From positions 1 to 18,252 of the forward strand of contig JAHENN010000066.1 in NCBI GenBank assembly GCA_018609665.1: DNA of 18,252 nucleotides. The letters run 5' to 3'. Below the pieces are notes generated by a model. It did no database searches, was not told the origin of the DNA, and saw nothing but the letters and a program-made list of their open reading frames with translations. Origin of the DNA: Haloarculaceae archaeon (GTDB taxonomy: Archaea > Halobacteriota > Halobacteria > Halobacteriales > Haloarculaceae). The translations under genes were made by a program, and so were the position numbers. Below, one piece after another: positions 6,575 to 13,385 of the stretch (positions are counted from its first letter, which is position 1; every line of letters starts with the position of its first letter).

Positions 6575-7390
6575 ATGACCCTCACCAAACGTATCATCCC
6601 CTGCATCGACGTCGACGTCGACGAGACGGGGGAGGCGGCGGTGTACACCGGCGTCAACTTCGAGGACCTGGAGCACACCGGCGACCCGGTCGAGCTCGCC
6701 CGGAAGTACAACGAGGCCGGCGCCGACGAGTTCGTCTTCCTCGACATCACCGCCTCGGCGGAGGGTCGCGAGACGATGCTCGACACGGTCTCGGCGGTCG
6801 CCGACGAGTGTTTCATCCCGCTGACGGTCGGCGGCGGCATCCGCACCACCGACGACATCAGGGAGACGCTGCGGGCCGGCGCGGACAAGGTCTCGATCAA
6901 CACCGGCGCCATCCAGCGGCCCGAACTGGTCGACGAGGGCGCCGAGGCGTTCGGCAGCCAGTGTATCGTCATCAGCGTCGACGCCCGGCGCCGCTACGAC
7001 GAGGCCGGCGAGTTCTACGCCGAGGTCGACGGCGAGTCCTGCTGGTTCGAATGTACGGTGAAGGGCGGCCGCGAGGGCACCGACACCGACGTCGTCGAGT
7101 GGGCCCGCGAGGCCGCCGACCGCGGCGCCGGCGAGCTGTTCGTCAACTCCATCGACGCCGACGGCACCAAGGAGGGGTACGACGTCCCGCTGACGGCGGC
7201 GGTCTGCGACAACGTCTCGACGCCTGTCATCGCCTCCTCCGGCTGCGGGTCGCCGGCCCACATGGAGGAGGTGTTCACCGAGGCCGGCGCCGACGCGGCG
7301 CTTGCGGCCTCCATCTTCCACTTCGAGGAGTACTCCGTCGACGAGGTGAAACGCTACCTCGACGACCGGGGCGTCCCGATGCGGGTCTGA
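6575..7390 (+). CDS. hisF: Imidazole glycerol phosphate synthase, cyclase subunit
   Basis: HisF uses ammonia supplied by HisH to turn PRFAR into imidazole glycerol phosphate and AICAR, in histidine biosynthesis. The 271-residue TIM barrel shows KRIIPCIDVD with catalytic Asp12, DITAS, TVGGGIRTTDD, the first phosphate-binding region GADKVSINT, and ISVDARRR with the second catalytic acid Asp136. GELFVNSIDADGTKEGYD, VIASSGCG and the closing FHFEEYSVDEVKRYL follow. All hallmark blocks are present. I chose ATG 6575 because homologues begin MTLTKRIIPCIDVD; the frame is open upstream to 6464 but that part is not HisF-like. The promoter is weak or unclear. No other his gene is nearby, as haloarchaeal his genes are often scattered. 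Confidence 0.96.
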   Translation: MTLTKRIIPCIDVDVDETGEAAVYTGVNFEDLEHTGDPVELARKYNEAGADEFVFLDITASAEGRETMLDTVSAVADECFIPLTVGGGIRTTDDIRETLRAGADKVSINTGAIQRPELVDEGAEAFGSQCIVISVDARRRYDEAGEFYAEVDGESCWFECTVKGGREGTDTDVVEWAREAADRGAGELFVNSIDADGTKEGYDVPLTAAVCDNVSTPVIASSGCGSPAHMEEVFTEAGADAALAASIFHFEEYSVDEVKRYLDDRGVPMRV

Positions 7391-7435
7391 CCGCGGCCCG
7401 TCACGGCGCCGGGTCGCGGTCGGCCGTCGCGCTCT

Positions 7436-9742
7436 TCACTCCTCGGCGTCCTCGTCGTCGTCGAGCCGCCGCTTCAGCATGTAGCCGGCACCGCCGAGGC
7501 CCGCGAGGCCGGTCGCGACGCCGAAACCGGGGCCGTCGGCGCTGCTTTCCTCGGTGTCGACCGGCTCGCCGTCCGGCGTGTCGTCCGTCCCTCCGCCGGT
7601 GTCGTCGGTCGTGTCGTCCGTCCCTCCGCTCGTGTCGTCCGCCTCGTCCGTCTCGTCGTCGACGGCCCGGCCGGCCTGTTCCTCGGGCGGCTCGTAGACG
7701 TACATCCCGTCGTTGGGGTAGCTCCGGTTGCCGCCCTGGAAGCCGTCCTCGGTGAGGATGACGCGGCTGTCCGGGAGCGTGTAGACGTTGTCGACGTTCC
7801 GGACCGAGTCGTCGACGTCGGCCATCGCCTGCTCCTCGGTGAAGTCCGGGCCGACGACCACCGGCTCCAGCGTCGAGACGTCGTAGCCCTCCTCCAGTTC
7901 TGCCCGGTAGACGACGCCGCCGTCGACCCGCTCGAGGGCGATGTCGCCGCCGTCGTTCGAGGGGCCGGCGAGGTCGTCGTTGAACTCCGAGATGCCGAAG
8001 TAGATGTAGTCGCCCGGCTCGACGCCGTCCCGGACATCGACGCCTTCGGCCTTGTTGAACTCGATTGAGGCGCCGACCTCGGTGGCGGCGTCCCGCGTCT
8101 CGAGGAACGGCACCCGGCGCAGCTCCTCGTCGACGCCGTCCGGGCCGTTCGCCTCCCACTGGCGGGCCCACTCGAGAATCTCCTCGCGGCCGATGAGGTC
8201 CCGGTTGCCGTTCTCGATGACCTCGAGGTCGGCCTGCTTCAGCACCTCGGCGGTCACCTCGTCGCCGCGCTCCCAGTCGGTGTGGGTCGCCAGGTAGTCG
8301 GCCTGGTCGACGTCGTCGTAGTCGGCGATCCAGGCGGCGACCTCGGCGTTGCTGGCGTGGCCCAGTTCCATCCACTCGACCTCCAGCGGCACCTCCGCCG
8401 GCGACCGCCCGGAGGCGGCGGCGTCGTTGGTGATCTTCGGCGCGTACAGCGTCCCCGCGACGTCCATCGGGTCGTCGTAGCTCGGAATCGGCTCGTCGGC
8501 GACGAACTTGTAGATGCCCTTGCTGTCGCCGTCCGCACAGCCGTAGACCGTCCGCTCGTCGGGCATGACCGCCGGCGCCTCCCAGGAGACCCGGCCCATC
8601 GCGTAGTGTTTGACCGGCGTGATCTCCTCGGCCGGTGCCGCCGGGTCCTGTATCTCGACGTGGTAGCCGTAGCGGTACGGGTTCGGGTACGCTCCCGTGA
8701 TGGGCTCGATAGGGTTGCCGTCGCCGGCCTCGACGGGGTCGGCGCCGAGGTAGTAGGCGAGGTGTTCGACGCCGTCGAGGTTCCAGTACCCCTGGACGTA
8801 CCACCCCTCAATTTCGTCGTACTCGCCGACGGCGTCCTGGATGTCGACGGGGTTGGGCCGGTTCCAGAAGTGAATCGCCCCGGCCGACCCCTCGCCGGTG
8901 CCGGCCTCGTGTATGTCGCCGACGGTGTCGGTGAGGCTGGCCCGCGGGTGCGAGTAGTTCTCCTCGGAGGAGACGGGCGTCCCCCACGGCGTTAGGTCGC
9001 CGTAGCAGTTGATGCGCGTGCCGCCGAGCTCGCGGAACTGCGGCGTATTGACCGTGTTGATGGCCTCGTCCGCGTCGGCCTCCCACTCCCCGTCGCCGAC
9101 CTTCCGGAGCGGCGTCCGCATGATGTTGCCGGGGCTGTTCTCGTCGTTGGTGAACATGTACCCCTCCGTCCCCTCGTCGTTCGTCGCGACGAACTGGTTG
9201 GAGTCGGGGTTGTAGCCGGAGTCGCCGTAGGAGGTGCCGGCGAAGTTGTCCGTCGTGACGTCCCGGCCGTCCGGCGTCTGCGTGATGCCCCACCGCTCGG
9301 TGCCGCCGTTGATAGGGTCGCCCTCCTGGATGAGGACCTCGAACTCGACGTCGGCCGCCCGGACCCGGTCCTGCTCCTCGCCGGACGGCGGCGACGGCTC
9401 CGCGAAGTCGTCGTTGGTGCCGTCGAAGTCGAACGTGAAGTTCCGGTAGTAGCCGAGACCGCCCCTGTCCCACGGCGCCGGGTTGTCGCGGCTCGGGTGC
9501 TGGACGCTGTGGAACAGCGTGCCGTCCTTCATGACGTACGGCCCGGTCATCTCCGCGCCGAACGCCGTCGTCGAGAACCGCTTCAGCTCGCCGACGACCG
9601 TCGGCGCCCCCTCGGTCAGGGTGTCGTCCGGATTAATCTCCCGCTCGCCCCTGTCCTTCTGTCCCGCCGCCACGCCGGTCACGCCCGCACCGACCGCCGC
9701 GGCGACCGACGACCGCATCAGGTTCCGCCGATTGAGCTGCAT
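7436..9742 (-). CDS. Secreted PhoX/DUF839-family protein with Tat signal and PGF-CTERM tail
   Basis: A 768-residue exported protein. The N-terminus MQLNRRNLMRSSVAAAVGAG is a twin-arginine-type signal. The large body resembles the PhoX alkaline phosphatase family (DUF839): INCYGDLTPWGT at residues 244-255, SSEEN at 258-262, and later beta-propeller-like segments such as DSKGIYKFVADEP and GDYIYFGISEFNDD. An Asp/Thr/Gly-rich linker (about 700-736) precedes GPGFGVATG, a weakly hydrophobic helix and KRRLDDDEDAEE. This matches a PGF-CTERM signal for archaeosortase processing and lipid anchoring. The likely role is hydrolysis of phosphate esters at the cell surface, but phosphatase activity is inferred. 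The frame is open upstream to 10129; ATG 9742 is chosen for the Tat signal and the TATA box at 9762-9768. Confidence 0.88.
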   Translation of the reverse strand: MQLNRRNLMRSSVAAAVGAGVTGVAAGQKDRGEREINPDDTLTEGAPTVVGELKRFSTTAFGAEMTGPYVMKDGTLFHSVQHPSRDNPAPWDRGGLGYYRNFTFDFDGTNDDFAEPSPPSGEEQDRVRAADVEFEVLIQEGDPINGGTERWGITQTPDGRDVTTDNFAGTSYGDSGYNPDSNQFVATNDEGTEGYMFTNDENSPGNIMRTPLRKVGDGEWEADADEAINTVNTPQFRELGGTRINCYGDLTPWGTPVSSEENYSHPRASLTDTVGDIHEAGTGEGSAGAIHFWNRPNPVDIQDAVGEYDEIEGWYVQGYWNLDGVEHLAYYLGADPVEAGDGNPIEPITGAYPNPYRYGYHVEIQDPAAPAEEITPVKHYAMGRVSWEAPAVMPDERTVYGCADGDSKGIYKFVADEPIPSYDDPMDVAGTLYAPKITNDAAASGRSPAEVPLEVEWMELGHASNAEVAAWIADYDDVDQADYLATHTDWERGDEVTAEVLKQADLEVIENGNRDLIGREEILEWARQWEANGPDGVDEELRRVPFLETRDAATEVGASIEFNKAEGVDVRDGVEPGDYIYFGISEFNDDLAGPSNDGGDIALERVDGGVVYRAELEEGYDVSTLEPVVVGPDFTEEQAMADVDDSVRNVDNVYTLPDSRVILTEDGFQGGNRSYPNDGMYVYEPPEEQAGRAVDDETDEADDTSGGTDDTTDDTGGGTDDTPDGEPVDTEESSADGPGFGVATGLAGLGGAGYMLKRRLDDDEDAEE

Positions 9743-9761
9743 GCATTCGGCTCGACCGACG

Positions 9762-9768
9762 ATTAAAT
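9762..9768 (-). promoter_or_regulatory. TATA-like box of the PhoX-family gene
   Basis: On the - strand this is ATTTAAT, preceded by TTTTG. It is centred about 23-24 bases upstream of the ATG at 9742, so the transcript would be essentially leaderless. Confidence 0.5.
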
Positions 9769-9785
9769 CAAAAGCGCTTGTAATA

Positions 9786-9815
9786 GATATACGGGCAGCT
9801 ACGACGGATATATAC
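9786..9815. repeat. Two direct copies of GATAT(AT)AC, 21 bases apart
   Basis: GATATAC at 9786-9792 and GATATATAC at 9807-9815 start 21 bases apart, two helical turns. They lie just upstream of the PhoX-family promoter on the - strand. They could be paired regulator half-sites or TATA-like boxes of another transcript. Their AT-richness is unusual for the window. Confidence 0.4.
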
Positions 9816-9841
9816 TGCTCCGTAGGAGTCTGTGCGGCACG

Positions 9842-9860
9842 CCGGGCGGCGAACGCCCGG
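9842..9860 (+). other. Short perfect hairpin, 7-bp stem
   Basis: CCGGGCG and CGCCCGG flank a GCGAA loop. It begins about 30 bases after the TATA-like GATATATAC on the + strand, so it could sit near the 5' end of a short RNA or a leader of the gene at 10008. Such GC stems arise readily by chance in GC-rich DNA. Confidence 0.3.
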
Positions 9861-9977
9861 AAGCGGGTCTCTCGGGCGACTCCGAGCCGTCCCGGTCGCC
9901 CGTCGCCCGGCGAGCGCTCGGGTGCTCTCCGGAGCGCTATGTACCGGTCAGAGCCGAACGTAGCCCCAATATCCACG

Positions 9978-9984
9978 TTCATAG
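9978..9984 (+). promoter_or_regulatory. TATA-like box of the 142-aa gene
   Basis: TTCATAG is centred 27 bases before the ATG at 10008, with no Shine-Dalgarno between them, which fits a leaderless transcript. Confidence 0.4.
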
Positions 9985-10007
9985 GGGTGGCCGTCCGCGG
10001 TCCCGTC

Positions 10008-10436
10008 ATGCCGAGCACCGAGACGGCAGCCGACGGCCGGGTCCACCGGGAGTACGTCATGGACGTCCGCATCGTCGAGCGGACCGAAGGCGGCGCGACG
10101 CGGTACGCCTTCGAGGCGCCGGAACACAAGGGTATCGCCTTCGACGACCCCGAGGACGCCGAACTGTACGCCGACGTCTACTTCGACGTCAACGGCTTCG
10201 AGGAGGCCGGCACCGGCGACCGGGGGGTCCCGCCGGTGATCATCCAGGCCGGCCGCGACACGCTCGCGGCGTACTTCCTGACCCACGACACCATCGACGA
10301 GCAGTGGGTCGGCTCGTTCATGGGCGTCCAGCCGGGGAAGGTGGTCCGGTACGCCTCCCGGGTCCGGGACCGCGCGCAGAACATCCGCGAGCGACTGCGG
10401 GAGCGAGAGCGGAACCAGGAGCGGGAGCGGGTCTGA
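10008..10436 (+). CDS. Conserved haloarchaeal protein of unknown function
   Basis: A 142-residue soluble protein. It has VHREYVMDVRIVE, YAFEAPEHKGIAFDDPEDAE, YADVYFDVNGFEEAGTG, PVIIQAGRDTLAAYFLT and QPGKVVRYASRVRDRAQNI, followed by an Arg/Glu-rich helical tail (RERLRERERNQERERV). The core looks conserved and I recall similar haloarchaeal proteins, but I cannot name a family or function. No signal peptide, membrane helix or metal motif is visible. The frame is open far upstream (to 9483) over the antisense of the PhoX-family gene. I chose ATG 10008 because codon use and the acidic character begin there and a TATA-like box lies 27 bases before it. A short direct repeat of the tail-coding DNA follows the stop codon. 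Confidence 0.78.
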   Translation: MPSTETAADGRVHREYVMDVRIVERTEGGATRYAFEAPEHKGIAFDDPEDAELYADVYFDVNGFEEAGTGDRGVPPVIIQAGRDTLAAYFLTHDTIDEQWVGSFMGVQPGKVVRYASRVRDRAQNIRERLRERERNQERERV

Positions 10437-10460
10437 GGCGAACGACTGCGGGAGCGGGTC
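10392..10460 (+). repeat. Short direct repeats spanning the end of the 142-aa gene
   Basis: CGACTGCGGGAGCG occurs at 10392-10405 and again at 10443-10456. GCGGGAGCGGGTC occurs at 10421-10433 and 10448-10460. The second copies lie after the stop codon at 10434-10436. This suggests local slippage or duplication, with the coding tail shortened or extended over time. Confidence 0.6.
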
Positions 10461-10490
10461 GGCGCCGCGCCGGCAACCGGAATCAGTCGG

Positions 10491-10497
10491 TATTTAG
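10491..10497 (+). promoter_or_regulatory. TATA-like box of the zinc-ribbon/CAP-like gene
   Basis: TATTTAG is centred 27 bases before the GTG at 10521. It supports a leaderless transcript starting at that GTG. Confidence 0.55.
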
Positions 10498-10520
10498 CCG
10501 ACCGGCCTCTCCCTCTAGGA

Positions 10521-11321
10521 GTGACGTGGCGGTGCACCTGGTGCGGGCGGGAGTACGACGCCGACGACCCGCCGTGTGAGACCTGCGGCCGCGAGAGCTT
10601 CGAGCGGGTCGACGGCGACTCCTCGGCCTTCGAGACCGACTCCTACGTCTGGGTCTGCGAGAACTGCGGCCGCGAGCACGTCAAGAACGCGAAGATATGC
10701 ACGGGCTGTAGCCACCCGTCGCTGGCGAAGCGGCCGGTCGGCGGCGACGACCTCGCCGACGAGCTGGAGGCGCCGGGCTATCTCGACGTCGGCTGGCCGT
10801 ACCTGCTCGGCGCCGGCGTCGTGGTCGCGGTCGTGGCGCTGGCGCTGGCGGGCGCGATCCCTGTACCGGGCGTCGGCGGCCCGCCGGCGCCGCCGGAGGC
10901 GCCCGGCGAGGCGACGACGGCGGCCGGACTCGACCTCCGGACCGTCGAGGGCGAACTCCGCGGCGAGTTCGAGGCCGAACGGGGCACGGAGCGGGACCGC
11001 GACGACGGCCTGTCGGCGCTGGCGACGTACGCCGTCCGCCACGACGTCGCGACCCGGTACGACCCCGACTACGAGGGAGAGATTCCCGAGGTCCGCGCCT
11101 TCGGCCCGGACTGCGCGACGGAACTGGGCGGCGACGTGGTCGAGCTGTCGGTCCGACCGGACGCGTACGACGGCGAGGCGGCGCTGGCCGAGGCCGTCGC
11201 CGCCGACCTGCTGGAGCGCGATGCCGTCGAGCGGCTCGTGACGGGCGAGGCGGGCGCCGAGGCGGTCGCGGTCCACGTCACGCCGGACGGGGCCCTGGCG
11301 GTCGCCTACGTCGCCTGCTGA
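10521..11321 (+). CDS. Membrane protein with two zinc ribbons and a divergent CAP-like domain
   Basis: A 266-residue protein starting at GTG 10521. Two CxxC-CxxC zinc ribbons are visible: Cys5/8/19/22 and Cys46/49/60/63. A single transmembrane helix (about 93-113) and a Pro-rich linker follow. The C-terminal 125 residues look like a divergent CAP/SCP domain: GLSALATYAVRHDVATRY with His174 where the CAP helix has its His, a Cys198 in GPDCATELG where CAP proteins have GENI, and VAVHVTPDGALAVAYVAC ending in Cys266. Cys198 and Cys266 could form an extracellular disulfide. The zinc ribbons would lie inside the cell. Its role is unknown, perhaps sensing or anchoring at the envelope (inference). The start fits the TATA box and places Cys5 at the N-terminus. 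It is convergent with rpoL, six bases between stops. Confidence 0.8.
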   Translation: MTWRCTWCGREYDADDPPCETCGRESFERVDGDSSAFETDSYVWVCENCGREHVKNAKICTGCSHPSLAKRPVGGDDLADELEAPGYLDVGWPYLLGAGVVVAVVALALAGAIPVPGVGGPPAPPEAPGEATTAAGLDLRTVEGELRGEFEAERGTERDRDDGLSALATYAVRHDVATRYDPDYEGEIPEVRAFGPDCATELGGDVVELSVRPDAYDGEAALAEAVAADLLERDAVERLVTGEAGAEAVAVHVTPDGALAVAYVAC

Positions 11322-11327
11322 GACGGC

Positions 11328-11612
11328 TCAGGCCGCCGCCTCGAAGGCCTCGCGGAAGGCGTCGGTCTTGTCGGTGACGCCGTCGGCGGCCGCCTCGAGG
11401 GCGTCCAGCGGCTCGATGCTGCCGTCGGTCTTGATCGTGACGATGGGGTCGGTCTGGCCGCCCGACTGCTCGGGGTTCATGTCGTAGGTGGCGGCGGCGA
11501 CGCCGTCGACCTCGAGCAGCGCGGCCTTCAGGACGTTCATGAAGGTGTGGTCCTCGCCGGCGATTTCTATCGACAGTTCGGTCTCGAGGTTCTCGATGAC
11601 GCGGAGTTCCAT
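11328..11612 (-). CDS. rpoL: DNA-directed RNA polymerase subunit L (Rpo11)
   Basis: A 94-residue archaeal RNA polymerase subunit, homologue of eukaryotic RPB11/AC19. It pairs with subunit D (RPB3-like) as the assembly platform of the enzyme. The sequence shows the family hallmark EIAGEDHTFMNVLKAALLE, then VAAATYDMNPEQSGGQTDP and VTIKTDGSIEPLDALEAA. These are the alpha-like dimerisation fold in the usual order and at the usual length. The start MELRVIENLE is typical. The upstream region is shared with the divergent SDR gene (86 bases); a weak TATA-like patch lies near 11639. No other polymerase gene is adjacent. Confidence 0.95.
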   Translation of the reverse strand: MELRVIENLETELSIEIAGEDHTFMNVLKAALLEVDGVAAATYDMNPEQSGGQTDPIVTIKTDGSIEPLDALEAAADGVTDKTDAFREAFEAAA

Positions 11613-11669
11613 TGGCGTCGGATAGACGCAGCGGCCGTATGAGCGTTACGCACCGGCGCCGTCGGCACG

Positions 11670-11677
11670 CTTTTCAT
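11670..11677 (+). promoter_or_regulatory. TATA-like box of the SDR gene
   Basis: CTTTTCAT is centred about 26 bases before the ATG at 11699, so the transcript is probably leaderless. Confidence 0.5.
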
Positions 11678-11698
11678 CGGCCGGACCCGGCTCGGGGT

Positions 11699-12463
11699 AT
11701 GGACGGACTGGAGTTCGGCCTTGAGGGCCGGACGGCGGTCGTCACCGGCGGGTCGCGCGGCATCGGGCGGGCCATCGCCGTCGGGTTCGCCGAGGCCGGC
11801 GCCGACGTCGTCCCGCTGGCCAGAAGCGAGGGGGACCTGACCGACGTCGTCGCGGCGGTCCGCGAGCGGGGTGTCGAGAGCCGCCTCGAGACCGTCGACG
11901 TCACCGATACGGACGCCGTCGCCGACTGCTTCGACCGCCTGGCCGACGACCTCGGCGTCGACGTCGTCGTCAACAACGCCGGAATCAATCCTGACGCCGC
12001 CCTCGGGCCGCCGGAGGCGGTGACCGACGAGGGGCTGGAGCGGGTGCTCGCGGTCAACCTGGAGGGTGCCTTCGCCTGCGCCCGGGCCGCGGGGCCGGCC
12101 CTGCGGGACGGCGGCGGCGCGCTCGTCAACGTCGCCTCCGTCGGCGGGCTGGTCGGGCTGCCGCGGCAGCACCCCTACGTCGCCTCCAAACACGGCCTCG
12201 TGGGGCTGACGAAGAGCCTCGCCCTCGATTGGGCGCCGGCGGTCCGGGTCAACTGCCTGGCGCCCGGCTACGTGGCGACCGACCTCACCGAGGAGCTGCG
12301 CGAGGACGACGACCTCCGGCGGTCGGTCGTCGAGCGGACGCCGCTGGAGCGGTTCGCCGACCCCGGGGAAGTCGCCGGCCCGGCCGTCTTCCTCGCCAGC
12401 GACCTCGCCAGCTACGCCACCGGCGCGACGCTGGCCGTCGACGGCGGCTGGACCGCGCGGTAG
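11699..12463 (+). CDS. Short-chain dehydrogenase/reductase (FabG-like)
   Basis: A 254-residue classical SDR with a Rossmann fold. It has the cofactor loop TGGSRGIG (residues 16-23), the acidic turn DVTD (67-70), NNAG (92-95), the catalytic Asn120, Ser147, Tyr160 and Lys164 (YVASK), and PGYVATDL after the active site. It ends with AVDGGW, as in 3-oxoacyl-ACP/CoA reductases. After the second strand the residue is Arg42 rather than Asp, which suggests NADP(H), though this is tentative. The substrate is likely a 3-oxo/3-hydroxyacyl thioester or another secondary alcohol. I chose ATG 11699 because it begins just before the fold and has a TATA box at -26. It is 123 bases upstream of the crotonase gene and may belong to the same pathway. 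Confidence 0.9.
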   Translation: MDGLEFGLEGRTAVVTGGSRGIGRAIAVGFAEAGADVVPLARSEGDLTDVVAAVRERGVESRLETVDVTDTDAVADCFDRLADDLGVDVVVNNAGINPDAALGPPEAVTDEGLERVLAVNLEGAFACARAAGPALRDGGGALVNVASVGGLVGLPRQHPYVASKHGLVGLTKSLALDWAPAVRVNCLAPGYVATDLTEELREDDDLRRSVVERTPLERFADPGEVAGPAVFLASDLASYATGATLAVDGGWTAR

Positions 12464-12556
12464 CCGGCCTGCCGATGGTAACGGCGCCGCCGCCGTGGCT
12501 TTCAGCCGTTCGCGCTCGCCGCCGCGTGCCGAACGATGGTCAGTTCCGCGACAAGG

Positions 12557-12563
12557 CTTTAGG
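12557..12563 (+). promoter_or_regulatory. TATA-like box of the crotonase-hydrolase-regulator operon
   Basis: CTTTAGG is centred 27 bases before the ATG at 12587. The genes that follow are spaced 7, 6 and 1 bases apart, so this is the likely operon promoter. Confidence 0.5.
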
Positions 12564-12586
12564 AGCCGGCCCCGCACGTCGGAGCC

Positions 12587-13378
12587 ATGAGCGACCCCGT
12601 GCTCCTCGACGTCGAGGACGGCGTGGCGACGCTGACGCTGAACCGGCCGGACGACCGCAACGCCCTGAGCGCGGAGCTGTCGGCGGCCGTCGTCGACGCC
12701 GTCGACGAGGTCGAGGACGACGACGAGGCGCGGTGTCTGGTGATCGAGGGGGCGGAGGGGACGTTCTGCGCCGGCGGCGACGTCAACGCGATGGTGGAGC
12801 TGATGGGCGGCGCCGCCGAGTTGCACGAGGCCGTCGAGCGCATCCAGCACGAGACCCACCGCGTCATCCGGCGGGTCGCGGAGTTCCACCTCCCGACGGT
12901 CGCGAAGGTCGACGGCGTCGCCTACGGCGCCGGCGCCAACCTCGCCATCGCGGCCGACATCACGCTGGCGTCGGCCGACGCTCGCCTGTCCTTCGGCTTC
13001 CGGCAGGTCGGGCTCGGCATCGACTCCGGCACCTCGTATCTCCTGCCGCGACAGGTCGGCGTCAGCAGGGCCAAGGAGCTGGTGTTCACCGGCGAGATGC
13101 TCGACGCCGAGGCCGCCGCCGACCTCGGGCTGTTCAACCACGTCTACGAGGAGGACTTCGACGAGCGGGCAGCGGAGTTCATCGAGCCCATCGCGACCGG
13201 CCCGACCGTCGCGCTGCGGCACTCCAAGAAGCTCATCGAGCAGGGGATGGACGTCTCGCTGAAGGACGCCCTCGACAACGAGGCCGCCGCCCAGGCGGCC
13301 GTCTTCGCCACCGACGACCACGAGGAGGGCGCCACCGCGTTCATGGAGGGCCGGGAGCCGGAGTTCGAGGGCCGGTGA
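12587..13378 (+). CDS. Enoyl-CoA hydratase/isomerase (crotonase) family enzyme
   Basis: A 263-residue crotonase-fold protein acting on acyl-CoA. The oxyanion-hole segments FCAGGDV (60-66) and DGVAYGAGANLA (109-120) are intact. In rat enoyl-CoA hydratase the two catalytic glutamates align with Gln140 and Glu164 here. The segment FRQVGLGIDSGTSYLLPR instead places Asp146 where PaaG-type isomerases have a catalytic Asp. It is therefore probably an isomerase or a non-standard hydratase rather than a classical two-Glu hydratase (inference from alignment by eye). It is first in a likely operon with a hydrolase and an Lrp-like regulator. A leaderless promoter lies at 12557-12563. Confidence 0.9.
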   Translation: MSDPVLLDVEDGVATLTLNRPDDRNALSAELSAAVVDAVDEVEDDDEARCLVIEGAEGTFCAGGDVNAMVELMGGAAELHEAVERIQHETHRVIRRVAEFHLPTVAKVDGVAYGAGANLAIAADITLASADARLSFGFRQVGLGIDSGTSYLLPRQVGVSRAKELVFTGEMLDAEAAADLGLFNHVYEEDFDERAAEFIEPIATGPTVALRHSKKLIEQGMDVSLKDALDNEAAAQAAVFATDDHEEGATAFMEGREPEFEGR

Positions 13379-13385
13379 GCCGGCG

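Noticed and set aside
4729..7755. A 1008-codon open frame on the + strand spanning the ATPase, the MBL-fold gene and hisF
   Set aside because: It is Arg/Gly/Pro-rich, overlaps three well-supported genes in other frames, and is a GC-driven shadow.
7616..7760. GTGTCGTCCG-like short repeats within the PhoX-family gene as a possible CRISPR or tandem element
   Set aside because: They encode the Asp/Thr/Gly-rich linker before the C-terminal sorting signal and are ordinary coding low complexity.
9483..10007. N-terminal extension of the 142-aa protein back to 9483
   Set aside because: It runs antisense through the signal-peptide end of the PhoX-family gene and its promoter, and its composition is not that of a haloarchaeal protein.
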